A stretch of DNA of 64,000 nt from positions 7,130,001 to 7,194,000 of the forward strand of contig CAJSYZ010000005.1 of NCBI GenBank assembly GCA_910574455.1, given 5' to 3'. Under the pieces are notes generated by a model that was given only the letters and a program-made list of their open reading frames with translations, ran no database searches and was not told the origin of the DNA. This document shows, in pieces, positions 12,125 to 23,562 of this stretch. The number at the start of each line of letters is the position of its first letter. The first letter of the stretch is position 1. Source of the stretch: Trichaptum fuscoviolaceum. Taxonomy: Eukaryota; Basidiomycota; Agaricomycetes; Hymenochaetales; Trichaptaceae. Both the position numbers and the translations under genes were made by a program.

Positions 12125-13406
12125 ATGGTCTTCAAACTCGCCATCGCTACCGTTGCTCTTGCCGCCTTCGCAGGTGCTGCAACCGTCAAACGTGTAGCTT
12201 GCCCCGATGGCAAGAACTTCGCCAGTCACGAGGCAGTAAGTGTATCTGCAAAAGTTCTAATGCGTTCTTACTGATGACCATCATTGTTACAGTGTTGCCC
12301 CTTCTTCTCTCTCCGCGATGATCTCCAAGAGATATTCGACGGCGAGTGCGGCGAGGATGTGCACGAGTCTCTCCGACTCACCTTCCACGACGCCATCGGC
12401 TTCTCCAAGTCAGGCAAGCTGAAGGGTGGAGGAGCCGACGGCTCGATGATCATTTTTGATGAGATTGAGACCGCTTTCGCTGCGAACGCCGGCATCGACG
12501 ACTCCGTCGACACCCTCTCGCCGCTCCTCCAAAAGCATCTCGTCACTGCGGGTGATCTCATCCAGTTCGCCGGTGCAGTCGGTATCACGAACTGCGCCGG
12601 TGCGCCTCGCATCCAGTTCCTTGCGGGCCGACCTAACGCTACGTTCCCTGCGTCTGACGGTACCGTTCCTGAGCCGCAGGACAGCGTCGACAAGATCCTC
12701 GCTCGCATGGAGGATGGCGGGTTCACGCCCGCGGAGCTCATCCACCTCCTCGCCTCGCACACCATCGCTCGTTCCGATACTCTTGTAGCGGGCCACCAGG
12801 CTGTCCCCTTCGACTCCACGCCATTCACCTTCGACACCCAGGTCTTCCTAGAGGTCCTGCTCAAGGGAACTGGCGTGCCGTTCGGCATCAACAACACCGA
12901 TGGTGCCGAGGTCAACTCCCCTCTCCCAGCTCAGGGTGAGATGCGCCTTCAGTCGGACTTTGCGCTCGCCCGCGACCACCGTACTGCATGTGAATGGCAG
13001 AGCATGGTCAACAACCAGAGGCTCATGATGTCCAACTTCCAGAGTGCCATGGAAAAGCTTGCTGTCGTTGGCCACAACCCGCGGAACCTCGTCGATTGTT
13101 CAGACCTCATTCCAGCAGCGAAACCTCCGGTCGCGAAGCCCGCCACGTGAGTTCAGATTGGCTTTTACGAGATGTATGCATCTGAGATTCTTACTTGCTA
13201 CAAAGGTTCCCCGCCGGCACCGGCCGCCAGGACGTCCAGCAAGCCTGCCCGTTGCCGTTCCCGGTATTGAAAACCGATGGTATTTGCATTCTGTTACTTA
13301 CAATATTTAAACCTATCTAAACTATGTTCCTCTTACAGTTGGCGCTCCCACTCAGATCCCCGCTTGCCCTGATGGTTCTCTCAACCTCGCCGACTGCCCG
13401 TCTTGA
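12125..13406 (+). CDS. Class II manganese peroxidase, secreted, short type
   Basis: Four exons, 12125-12235, 12293-13146, 13206-13279 and 13339-13406, give 368 residues, the usual length. An N-terminal signal peptide ([18 protein letters not shown]) is followed by a Kex2-like KR before the mature start. The distal haem pocket is in [11 protein letters not shown] (Arg and His present) and the proximal His is in LLASHTIAR. All three manganese ligands are present: the two Glu of CGEDVHES and the Asp of ARSD. Calcium-site residues occur in GGGADGS and PFDSTP. The position equal to the catalytic surface Trp of lignin and versatile peroxidases is His (ELIHLLASH), so Trp-mediated oxidation of veratryl alcohol is not expected. 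That makes it a manganese peroxidase: it oxidises Mn(II) to Mn(III) with H2O2, outside the cell, in lignin attack. The C-terminus has the Cys residues of the family ([19 protein letters not shown]). Confidence 0.93.
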
Positions 13407-13723
13407 GTACACACTTCCTCACTCGCTCTTTTTTATTGATTCACCTGGGGTATTTATATGTCGTACCTAGTATCTGTTTGGCGCGGTGTCAAAAATTATA
13501 GACTTGTTGCAAATTGACAGCAGTGAGAATAACGACAGACATTGTACATTAGCGAAAAGTACAGAGGAACACTATTTAAATCACACTAAAAGGTCTAAGG
13601 ATATTGCCCTCTGTTACACCAGTTATCGAGCATTATCATATTTAAATACTCTGCACATTCATGATCAATGCATTTGTCCATTTTCGAGAACCACGCACGT
13701 TAAGCGGAAAAATGACACGAGTA
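13407..13723. other. Convergent intergenic gap
   Basis: Short spacer between the 3' ends of the peroxidase (plus) and the kinase (minus). No feature was seen. Confidence 0.5.
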
Positions 13724-15003
13724 TTATTCGTCACGGCCCCGCCTTGAGTTCACGATGTCTGTTGCGGACGTTTCCGGATTTGTTTCTAGAAGATGCAAGA
13801 TGGTCGAAGCGTCCAGTCCAACGCGTGCACCTGCGATAAGGTCAAGAATCAAAGCTACAGATCTTGAATTAGGGCGAGCAGCTGGATTCTTGGACCAGCA
13901 CGCTTCCACAAGAGTCCACACGGTATCGTTGATGCGTGCCTCATCTTTGGGTCGTATCGGCCTTGCACCTTTAAGGACTACTTCAAACACCACCGCTATA
14001 TCGCTCTTGATCTCAAAGAACGGTTGCTGACCAGTCAATATCTGTTTTTTTATATAAATGAGTTGAGGTACAGTGATGGGAGAGGCGAAACAGCCTGTAT
14101 CCTCACCTCTAGGGAAGTCATACCAAATGCCCATATATCCGAATCCTTCGTAGTTCGAGAGCTTGCCATGCTTTCTGAATTATACATCTCCTCCTTGAGA
14201 AGTTCAACGGACATCCAGCGGTAGGTTCCGGAAATGTTCTTCGTTGTAAAACCCTTTACGTCGAATATGCGTGAAATGCCGAAGTCCGCTAAACAAGCAT
14301 TTCCAAGGTCGTTGACGAGGATGTTTGCCTAGATATAAAGCTCCAATTTAAAAAGAGGTTCTTTCTTTACGACTCAAGCTAGCTCCACGTACGCCTTTGA
14401 TATCCCCATGGATTATGGGCGAACTTAATGAGTGCAAGTAATTGATTGCACCTGCCACTTCAGCCAGCTGAAAGAATGACAAGGTCGTAAGCTCCTGAAG
14501 AACGCAGACTTCATCACACACACAAGTAGCATGACATTCGCATCGGATCTCCCAGCAATGTATTTGTTGATATCGCCGTTAGCGCAGAAGGGGGAGACAA
14601 GTCCCAGATAGTCTGGCTTGACGTGACAAGTCCCGAGGAAAGGAAGAATGTTTGGATGGGATAGAGATGACCATACGACAATCTCACTGCAACAACCCAT
14701 TCAGTTATACGCTCTACACGTAACATAGTTGTAACTGCATGACATACCGCTTCACTGCCCTCATATTCTCCTCTGTTTCTCCTGCATTACAGGTATAAGG
14801 CGCCGGAACTTTGACCACAACCTACAACAATGATTGTAATTAGTTAGTGCACCTTATGTAGCTTGTCTATCCTGAGGTGCAAATTGACATACGGATTTGC
14901 GGTTTTCAGAGGTATCTGCGTGAAGAAAGGCTTTGTACAAAGTCGCACACCCACCTCTTGCGAACCACGTTTGCTGCACAACCTGGAGGTCGCCTTGCAT
15001 CAT
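13724..15003 (-). CDS. Protein kinase, TKL/RLK-like single domain
   Basis: Minus-strand exons assemble into a protein kinase catalytic domain. A short N-terminus starts at MMQGDLQVVQ. The Gly loop is ARGGCATLYK and VVVKVPAP carries the ATP-binding Lys. EIVVWSSLSHPNILPFLG covers the C-helix and beta4 region. The catalytic loop HGDIKGANILVN has HGD in place of HRD, followed by ADFGISR. RWMSVELL replaces APE. SDIWAFGMTSLEILTG and EACWSKNPAARP complete the C-lobe. Introns fall before VVVKVP, before EIVVWS, after DIKG and after TSLE. There is no visible regulatory domain and the N-terminus is short, so the start could lie in an unseen exon. Single-domain kinases of this type are greatly expanded in mushrooms; the substrate is unknown. 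Confidence 0.8.
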
Positions 15004-15603
15004 GGTGTTTGGCGTAAGATGGGCGTCGACATATATGCGCAACCATAGTTTGATGTCTCTCTTTTAATGAGAGAATTCCGAGTCCTGGTCCACTGGTTGA
15101 GATCTACGACTCGGTTTATCCTAGGTATAGCCTCATTCTCCAACTACTGCCGCGTCGTTTGGGTTCAAGCTTATGAAGATCAAGATACATGATGAACTGT
15201 CGTTGACAGATGTAAAACCTTAGATACTAGGCGCTTGCGTCATCTCACCTTCTTCAAGTTGCCTCAATATAGTCATTCATCTCAGTTTACCCGAGCTTAC
15301 CCGCGATGTAAAGCGATGCTATCTATGCGTTTACCCGGTCTGCACCCATCTGAGTCAACCATCTTTCAGTTTGCTATTCATACAGTCGAACCACGCCGAC
15401 ATGTATTTGATAGGGTCGGGAGGACAAGGAGTGATATAGCCCGACTCACTCTCTGACGTTCCCCATACCTCAAAACTGATGAACAGATGAAGAGCTCTAA
15501 TTGAATAGTCTGTATGCATCACATTGTATATATAAGAATGCCCAGGAGATTTCTAACGAGCGCCGACACTGGTAATGCATCGCCTCACGTTACATATCAA
15601 ACG
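15004..15603. other. Intergenic stretch
   Basis: Lies between the kinase start and the 3' end of the transporter. Only short unsupported open frames were found. Confidence 0.4.
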
Positions 15604-17984
15604 TTATGCAAATTGTGCAACATTTTCTTCCATGTGGATAGAGCCCGCCGACGTCTTTTCATTAATGGGAGAATCAGCTCCTTTCTGCCGTGCTTTGGAA
15701 ATTGCCTTCTTCGAGAAGATTGCGAGCGATGTGTCTCCGTCGAATATACTTGTAAGAGATATCAACAACTATCAAATGCTCAAGGGGGTATGATAAGCTC
15801 TTACATTGCTGTCTCTTCCAGTGTTTTATTCTTCGTCTCGACGAGGAAGAAATATATGAAGACGAGCTCGAAGGATATCCAGGCGCAATAGACAATCTTA
15901 AACATATCTCAGGAGATTTAGACAGCAGGGATGGGTAAATAAGTCCACTCACGTAATATTTCCACCCAATGGCTTTAAGAGCTATTGGATTTATGTACTG
16001 ATTGAACACCAGCGAAGCTGAGACGGCGAAAGAGAATAGCGTGAATCCCTTGGCGCGAAGGTTGAAGGGCAGGATTTCAATAGTGTACCTGAGGGAAATA
16101 TTCAGTCCGATATAGAAGTGGCCGGTATATGTAATTCCGCAACTCACGAAGTAATTAGTGGTGAATATGCAATTGCATATGCCGCACTGTAGAGGACTAC
16201 AGTACATGTTAGCAAACATATCAATACAAAGACTAGCTTCTCAACGTACAGATGAAGGCAACAACAGAGTTACCTGCCGCCTTGTTGCCGTGATTCGCAT
16301 ATTGGCTCGTGCATACCGTCTGGAGCGTGAAGAAAAGAAGCATGCCCGCTGTCGAAATCAGGAAGAGCGGACGACGTCCTACTCGTTCACAAAATAGGCC
16401 ACCGAGAACGGCGAGGATTAATGACCACATGTTAAGAAAAGCATTGATCAAGAGTTGTTCCACGGTATTGGTAACTAGTTTGATCACATATCAGCAAAGG
16501 CACGAGGCTACTGACTGTGGTCGGGCCACTCACTTCCAATGGTATCAAACACCTGGTTCAGGTCTAAGACAGCATATGGGTACAAATGATACGGAGTACA
16601 CCAGTAGTTTGCACAATATTACTCACAATATGAGCTTCAGTACGAACGGAACAACATGTCAGTCATTAGATGTGAAAGGGATCATTGAGGTACGAACACC
16701 AAGCCGTTGCCACTCCACTGCGAGAAGAATGCAATCGCAATGATTATTCTCAGCCGTCGGCGATTTCCAGGAGTCCTAAACAGTTGCACCCAGCCAGTCT
16801 GTTTCTGTATCTTCTCATGTTCGATAGCTGTGCAGATTTCGTGGTACTCGAATTGTATGAGTGGATCGTTAACGTGGCCATCTGCATGGTAGTACGCTAG
16901 GGTCTCCAGCGCTTCTTGTTCTCTACCACGAAAACATCAGAGTATAGAAGGTAAGCATTCCGATGCAATGAGCATCGGAAGAAGCCTTGCATGAGCAATA
17001 CGGGATGAATGACTAACCTGTCCTTAGCAACGAGCCACCGAGGGGACTCCGGACCGAAAAGGATCAAGAAGAATTGGAAGACCGACGGAATGACTTGACA
17101 TGCAGAAGGAAGTCGCCAAGCCCAAGAATTCGATATGTGAAACGATCCAAATGTGACCCAGGATGCGCTGGTCTGATGTTAGAACGATAAGAGAAGCGCG
17201 ACGATCATTTGACTCACATGAATGCTCCTCCTGGCCAAAGTGCGTTGTAGACGGAACCAATTGGTGCGCGCTGAGACCTTTAAGATAATCAATATTTATC
17301 TTGTATTTTGACCAAAAGCCAATGCGCTTACGGATATGCAATTTCCATCACCAGCATCGGGGCGGCGTTCGTGCAGAAACCGAGACCGAATCCAACTAAC
17401 GGAGGTAAAAGTCAGCAATGTTGTAATCAGATTTAATTCCTTCGAATAGCTTACGCATAAATCGGGCACCGATAAACATATTCACACTCTGCGATGCAGT
17501 CTGGATGATAGCTCCGGCAATCATGATGACAGCGCCAAAGAAAATCGTGCGTTTTCGCCCCAGGCCATCGGCAAAGTACGGCGTAAAGGGGTACGAAGCC
17601 AAAGATCCAATGTTTTGGATAGCTCCGAGGAGTCCCAACTTTGAACCGCTAGGGAAATTGAAGTCTTCTTCCCATTGCGCAAGGAGCTGAAGGCCATCTA
17701 GAGGAAGAACTCGGTGAGAAAAAGTACAACCAAGTAAACAAACTTCACTGACTCATCATACTTCCATCATAGCCATTCGCAGTTGAGGTAATCAATCTGT
17801 ATGTAAATCCCTCGTTAGCGAGTGAAGCCACTGAAGAACCTAGTAATATACTGTACAGTAGAAAGATCCATAAGTTAAGAATGACAAGCCTACGATTCTT
17901 GTACCACTTCTTGCTTGGATCGATGAATTGGTGATAGTCGGCTTCTGGAGCAGGGCTAGGATCGGAAAGCTGGTCAACCTTCAT
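15604..17984 (-). CDS. MFS sugar transporter, STL1/lactose-permease-like
   Basis: A multi-exon minus-strand gene reading as a 12-helix major facilitator sugar porter. Recognisable in order: YHQFIDPSKKWYKNRR; LLITSTANGYDGSMM (made by splicing out GTACAG...ACAG near 17812-17857); ADGLGRKRTIFFGA with the family D-x-x-G-R-K loop; GFGLGFCTNAAPMLVMEIAY; SQRAPIGSVYNALWPGG; WAWRLPSACQVIPS; FGPESPRWLVAKD; VEQLLINAFLNMWSLI; CERVGRRPLFLIS; LPFNLRAKGF; and VETKNKTLEETA. The last intron joins TAM to FDGDT, ending at a TAA at 15604-15606. It is expected in the plasma membrane, importing hexose, disaccharide or a related sugar with protons. No break was found in the parts I could join; exact substrate is not predictable. 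Confidence 0.82.
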
Positions 17985-19001
17985 ACCTAAGAGCTAGTGT
18001 GATATTGCCGTTACGAGGTGAAAGATGGAGTGCGAGGAGAACTCGTCTATCTGCCTTGCCTTCTAATACCTGCTTTGCATTCGTAAGAGGCACCTGACGG
18101 AGTTTGTTGAGATTCATGGATGGATCCTGAGCGGCCTGAAGTAGGGTCTTGCGACTTGATGAAAATAACGCGCCGTCGCAATTGGTTTAACTGGCCCTAT
18201 GTCTGTCCATATCCATTTCACACCAGGTCTTATGATCAGTGGTCACGGTTGTGTTATTCCTGGAACGCCAGAACTGTTGTCCAGATAGTTAGCGTGGAGC
18301 TTCTGGAAAGCCGAGTTCCGTTTCCCAGAGCTCATTGAATTCGGTCAAGTAGACACCATGAGCGGGCTTCTTTCCATACAATCAAAGGTACATTTAACGA
18401 ATTTGACGGCGGATGTCAACGCGTCCTCCATACTTGATGGTAGATCGGATTTTCCGGAGCTCAAGAAACTGTAATTCTACAAAGTCGTGATTTGGTCTTG
18501 TGATAAGAAAAATGATGATCGGGTAGACGTAGGTGCATGCATCATGTCATAAAGCACTAGTAGCGACAAAAACATCTCAGGGAAAGCTAACTGCATCAGA
18601 TAAATGATGAGTACTCACTGAATACAGTGCTTTAAGCTTACCGGTTGCATATAAAGTTTTGTTTCTTTTGGGACCATACTTAACTGCAGTATAATCGGGT
18701 CATAAGCGTAGTAGGAAAGGTGATGTAAATCACGAGATAGGTCTAAGTTAACGATGGGTCTAAGGAGGACTCGAACTGGCGCGGCCTCAGTTCAAGCAAG
18801 TTCAAGTTCAGACTCAGTTGTCAGCGTGAGAAATTTAACACTGGCAAGTGACTCGGACTCGGAGTGCCTTTCTCACAACGTGAAATCTTAAAGCAAGGTT
18901 AACTCGAACCTTATCATTAAGGCAGCTTCATCAAAGCCACCACCACGACCTGTGAGCATCCAGGTGTCTTGACTGTAGCCTCTTGTCGCTGTCGCGAAAG
19001 G
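17985..19001. other. Intergenic region
   Basis: About 1 kb with no exon or repeat that I can support. It contains several G/A-rich patches near 18760-18880. Confidence 0.4.
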
Positions 19002-19409
19002 ATGCTGTTCGAGTCGAAACTCCTAAATTTGCCCCTCGAAACGCTCGAGTTCACACTGCTGCACACTGAGCCAAGCGCACTAGCATCGCTCTCCCAGTCC
19101 TGCCGTTCTCTGAACTACTTCATCTACCATACACCCAGTGATATTTTCTGGAAGCTCTACTTCCTACAGTACTTCGATGACCCGACCGAGCTGTCGCACG
19201 ACGTTCTTCGATTGGGTTTGGATTCTGTAGCGGCTCCTGCTATTGATCACAATCCCCGATTGTCGTCACTTGCTAGATTCAACTCGATTACTCACAAATC
19301 AATTCGCTGCATTCTCTATCAGGCAAACAAGGGGCTCCTATCTACTCATATCTATCTCAAACTAGTCCCAGCACCAGACATTTCTACCAAGACCTTCATT
19401 TCCGCTTAG
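19002..19409 (+). CDS. Short F-box-like protein, possibly C-terminally truncated
   Basis: The ATG at 19002 opens a 135-residue frame. It starts MLFESKLLNLPLETLEFTLL, followed by ALASLSQSCRSLNYFIYHTP and FWKLYFLQYFDDP, the pattern of an F-box-like domain (substrate adaptor of SCF ubiquitin ligases). The frame has no repeat or substrate-binding domain after the F-box and stops at 19407-19409, 14 bp inside the 3' end of the opposite gene. It may be a truncated family member or a short adaptor. Confidence 0.5.
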   Translation: MLFESKLLNLPLETLEFTLLHTEPSALASLSQSCRSLNYFIYHTPSDIFWKLYFLQYFDDPTELSHDVLRLGLDSVAAPAIDHNPRLSSLARFNSITHKSIRCILYQANKGLLSTHIYLKLVPAPDISTKTFISA

Positions 19410-20055
19410 TCGGCGTTCCGGGCCTTGAGGTTGTCGGAGTGTTGCTTCCACTTTTCGGCACAAGCCCCGCCGCCTTGAAGATTGGGTCGGCATTCGGGAA
19501 TTGCTGAAGGAAAGCAGCGATGAATTCTTTACTCAGTCCAGCTTGTCCGACGCTGATGGTCATTCTGTTGCTATGTATGTAGTTGACGAGGAACATGATG
19601 TCCGCCGCGTCTGTCTTCCTCTTCTGCTCGCTCGATCTACCGAAGATTGCGCCCACCTTGGACTCCAGGATAACCTGCGGCCTCAGGACACGCACACCGT
19701 TTACTGTCATTACTTGACTATCATCACCAGTGTAGTTATACTTGAAGAGCCCAGGGGGTGCGAGAATCTCGACATCAATCGCCTCCACATTCTTTTGCGG
19801 ACCTATGAATGCAGTGTGGTTGGTTTTGGCCTCGACGGTAAAGGCCTGGCTCTTTTTCAAGTCCGCGCGGGCCTTCGGGGTGTCTCCCTTGGGGACGACA
19901 AAATCAACGTCCTCAGTTTGACGAGTCGAGCCAAGGACTACACAAGCACCACCACCACAGATGGCGTAATTAGTGGAAGTGACGGATTCGGCAATCGATT
20001 TTGTCACTGCGCGTGTCTCGGCGAGAGTGGGGAGCTTGCTGCGTTGGTGTGGCAT
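19396..20055 (-). CDS. Nucleotidyltransferase-fold protein
   Basis: An intronless frame of 219 residues from the ATG at 20055. Residues ~30-55 contain YAICGGGACVVLGSTRQTEDVDFVVP, a Gly-rich strand-turn followed by T-x-D-V-D-F. This is the pattern of the Pol-beta/AbiEii-like nucleotidyltransferase superfamily, and the DVD acids would bind metal. Later, LESKVGAIFGRS and KTDAADIMFLV are typical of the helical half, and the tail is Ser/Thr/Pro-rich (TPTTSRPGTPTKRK). Single-domain proteins like this are common in basidiomycetes; acceptor and nucleotide are unknown. The 3' end overlaps the F-box-like gene on the other strand by 14 bp. Confidence 0.72.
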   Translation of the reverse strand: MPHQRSKLPTLAETRAVTKSIAESVTSTNYAICGGGACVVLGSTRQTEDVDFVVPKGDTPKARADLKKSQAFTVEAKTNHTAFIGPQKNVEAIDVEILAPPGLFKYNYTGDDSQVMTVNGVRVLRPQVILESKVGAIFGRSSEQKRKTDAADIMFLVNYIHSNRMTISVGQAGLSKEFIAAFLQQFPNADPIFKAAGLVPKSGSNTPTTSRPGTPTKRK

Positions 20056-20778
20056 GTTTCTTGTAATGTAGACTGTTACTTGCTCTGGTGCTCTGGTTTC
20101 TTCTCTGATGGCTTCCAGAGACGTCCCGTCTGCCTTTTATATGCGCGAATGGATGCACCAGACTGATGACATGGTTCTCCTTTGCTTCTGCGCCTACAGT
20201 GGCACCCTATCGATATTCTACCGGTTTTGCATACTTGCAAGGCTAGCTTTCATCTTTGGTTTGTGGCACTACCGAATGCTGTCCGATTCTACATGTCGGC
20301 GAGTCTTAGAATGCAAACCAGTGCCGGCCCTTTCCCTGGTCATTGGACTTTGTTTGACCGAATCTATAACTCCTTGGAGTCTCTCTGGTTGGGCTGGCAA
20401 AGGCATGCTTTCGCGTTTACTCAATGCGCATGTTGTTCAATGCATATGGGGATTCGGGCAGTTGACCTGTTTCAATGATACTATCGGATGCAATGCGTGC
20501 TCTAACTATGACATCTTCACCACACCTATTATACTGTCCGTTGGCGTACTGCGATGGCGTTTTCATCGTTGCAAAAGGAGTTAAGCATAGTTATCAATAT
20601 CTTAGCTTCTATCATATTTGCTCTCGGTGACTCCTTCTAATAGATCAGCGAAATATCATAACAAGCAATACTTGTAAGGCGTAGTTTCCATTCATTCCTC
20701 TCTTAAACATTGCTTTACCGCGAATAATATGCTAATAGCTAATCAGAAATAGACACTACGTCGTACAGTAGCAAATTA
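20056..20778. other. Intergenic stretch
   Basis: Open frames here are short and have no recognisable similarity. No repeat was seen. Confidence 0.4.
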
Positions 20779-21450
20779 CTACTTCAACGCATCCATTCGT
20801 AATTTGTGATACTTCTTCCATTCTGGTGCCCCTAGGAAACGTATCTCCCCCTTTGACATGGCCTCATGCAATTCGCGAGCACCAGGGCCGAGATACTTTG
20901 CAAAGTCCCTAGCATGGCTCAAGAGCTCTTGCAAGCCGGCACCGTAAATGTAGGAGACCCACACTGAAACGTCGAACCACGTCTGACCTAGCAGACCATC
21001 TGACCACGGCGACTGTAGCCAGGTAGACAGAAGGTGATCCACGAAGAGTGGGAGTGGGGGAAAATGGAGATATGTCCAGTCGCCCACAATTGCTTGTCCA
21101 GAAGGCAGAGGGGGCAACGGATAATTGCACCAAGTAGCGGCTTTCAGGAGGACAACCTGATCCGTGCCGATATTTGGGGCCCTCGATGTTGGTACGACTC
21201 GAGTTGCACGTCCGTTAAGATCTGTGTTGCTGAGAAAATCCAGAGGATTTGTAGGAGGTGCCTTCGAGTATTGTTGAGAGGAAATGAGCACCTGCGCAGC
21301 TGCGGGTGGGTCCGCGACAAGGAGGTACAGCTTGAACAGCATGGTCTTGACCCCGAGGCGTCTCAGCGCATCTTCGCCCCATATAACGGACGATATGTTG
21401 TGTTCGCGGAGTGTCCTCACAGGAGAGTAACGTTCTTCGATTGAAACCAT
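20779..21450 (-). CDS. Conserved fungal hypothetical protein
   Basis: A 223-residue frame from the first in-frame ATG at 21450. It starts MVSIEERYSPVRTLREHNIS, then IWGEDALRRLGV, KLYLLVADPPAAAQVLIS, and ends with Lys/Arg-rich GAPEWKKYHKLRMDALK. This resembles a widespread, uncharacterised basidiomycete family (ISxVxWGEDAL...LxLLVxDPxxAA) with no assigned function known to me. A transmembrane helix is not obvious. The open frame continues upstream of the ATG to about 21582 without another ATG, so a 5' exon is possible. Confidence 0.55.
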   Translation of the reverse strand: MVSIEERYSPVRTLREHNISSVIWGEDALRRLGVKTMLFKLYLLVADPPAAAQVLISSQQYSKAPPTNPLDFLSNTDLNGRATRVVPTSRAPNIGTDQVVLLKAATWCNYPLPPLPSGQAIVGDWTYLHFPPLPLFVDHLLSTWLQSPWSDGLLGQTWFDVSVWVSYIYGAGLQELLSHARDFAKYLGPGARELHEAMSKGEIRFLGAPEWKKYHKLRMDALK

Positions 21451-23562
21451 TATGGGTGTATCTAGTCGAGTGGGGGCCGAAAATGTCAGATACAGTTTCT
21501 TATGGCGGAGTAGTATGTGCGACTTGTGGTATCTCCTTTCAGACAGCGCGCTCGTGGTAGGAGCAACGATTGTGGCGGACAATGTAGGGACAAAGTGAGT
21601 TCAGTAATTGTGTCAATAGTGACAACAAATTAGAGTAACAATCCAGATGTTACTTTGGCACAGATGCGAAGCCACCCGGTGATATAGACCGGACGGAGAT
21701 GTGTAAGACATTTGTGGCAAAAGAAAGCTTACAATCGAAAAGTGAAAGTAAAAGAGTCTTTCATTGGCCGCGTTTGAGCGATGTCTTCGTCTATGCAGAC
21801 CAGTCGGTTAGCCGATCAGATCCACTTTAGTTAGCACAAGTGTCCGAGTCCTCGGCCCGCGGGACTCGGAGACCCGTCACTGGCGGCACGCGGTCACTGC
21901 AGTGCATTTTCGTGGCGTATCACGGAGTCTGAGCGATGCGAGCGACCAGTGTGCCACAGTCACTGCATTTGGTGAATGTCCGTATCGCTTCGCAGATGCT
22001 GCAGCATTGTAATTTACGGCAACGAATCTCCGTACAGACTTCCGACGTAGGTCAAGAACGATAGGGAAGCAGATGGTACCTGATAGATAGCACTCAGAAA
22101 TTAAGTGCAGTCCCATATAATGACGTTCTTCCCCATCCCGGCTGCATCATCGCGCTTATGTGGGCCCTATATTCGTTCAGCGCGGGTGAGGATGCTTTGA
22201 AGGCCCGGAATCCCATCTCTCATGGCCGATGTATCTCTTCAACGGACAACCAAATCACAATTGTTTAATCCTTTGTTTCTGCCGACAGGACAGAGAAATC
22301 GGATTGACAAGGAATACCCAAGCAAATCAAACGGACTCACAATCTGAAGTCCTAGGGTTGTCTTGATGAGTGAAAGACCACGTTCTACGAGACAGTGACG
22401 TCAAAATCCTTCTGGCCTCCAGTGGCATGTTGTTCATAGGTAGCAAAGGTCTGAGGCCTGACTAGATTACCTCGGATCATTTGAGGGCGTAGAATATCTA
22501 TATCGACATAGGGAGCAAAAAACTTCCAGAGGCCAGCGTTCAATTGTCAGCTAGATATGTTATAAGTGTCGTTTGAAGAGCTAAGACTCACCATGTCGAA
22601 GCCGATGAAAGCACAGCCATACACCTTAGGTAAAGCCAAGATATACTGTATAAAACTTGTACTGTGAGTTGCGACTATGTCCGTTTTTTAAAGATATGAT
22701 AATGGATCTGCGTGATGAGTTACTGATCACATATAATGTTTTACTATGATTCTTACAGTCAACAGGAACGAAGGAGTGAATGACGTTGGTTGTTGAGGGC
22801 ATACCTTCGTCCAAAGTTGACTCTTACTAGTAGTCCCCATCATTCAATAATCTTCTTATGTTTCCACCGGCCTGTCCTTGAGACCATCCATGATCCCTCA
22901 CTCTTGATGCTAGTTTAAAGGCACGTCCATCGTCCAGTGAACGGGTGAAACGAGCAGAGGGCATCACAAACAATAAACCAGAGAGATATTGATTTCGAGA
23001 CGACATTCATTTCTTTGAAACTTGAAATTAGAACGGATGAACGCCCTTCATCAGCTTCGGAGGAGAAAAAGAGAGATTACTTCCGCTCTTGGGGAAAGTA
23101 GGAAAGGAAAATAAGTTTAGAGCCATAATAGCTCACGCCGAAAGTGTTAGAACAATGAGAGTTGGACCGGAAAATAAAAATTTCAACTTCAAGTGTTGAA
23201 CTTAAATAAACGTGGGAAAAGTTTAACTTTAATCCTGCCAGTGGTAACTTGAAACCGGGACAATACTATACAATAAATATAATGACTGAGGACATGAAAT
23301 GAATGACGAGTTATGTAAGTTTCTATACAATTATAAAGCTATGCTGACTTATGATCACTTTTTAAAACCTTTGTAGATTTAGCCCTAGTCGTCGTAAGGA
23401 GCCCTCCGCCCCTCAACTTTTCTTTGACCCTGAGGCCTCGGCCTCTACCGAACCGTGGGAGGGTTTGGGTAGGAGACTGGTTTAGCCCACGATCCTTGAC
23501 CAAAATCGAACGAATAACGTACGTCCACGAGGAAAGGAAGTAATGACGAATTCTTGGGCATA
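21451..23562. other. Gene-free interval
   Basis: Two kilobases in which I could not support any exon, RNA gene or repeat on either strand. Confidence 0.35.

Noticed and set aside
12268..12915. A 215-residue antisense frame in the peroxidase exon
   Set aside because: It is a shadow produced by GC-rich third positions. The sense strand has every peroxidase motif.
18720..18800. Possible tRNA gene (GACTCGAACTGGCGCGG)
   Set aside because: No matching acceptor, D and anticodon stems could be folded around it.
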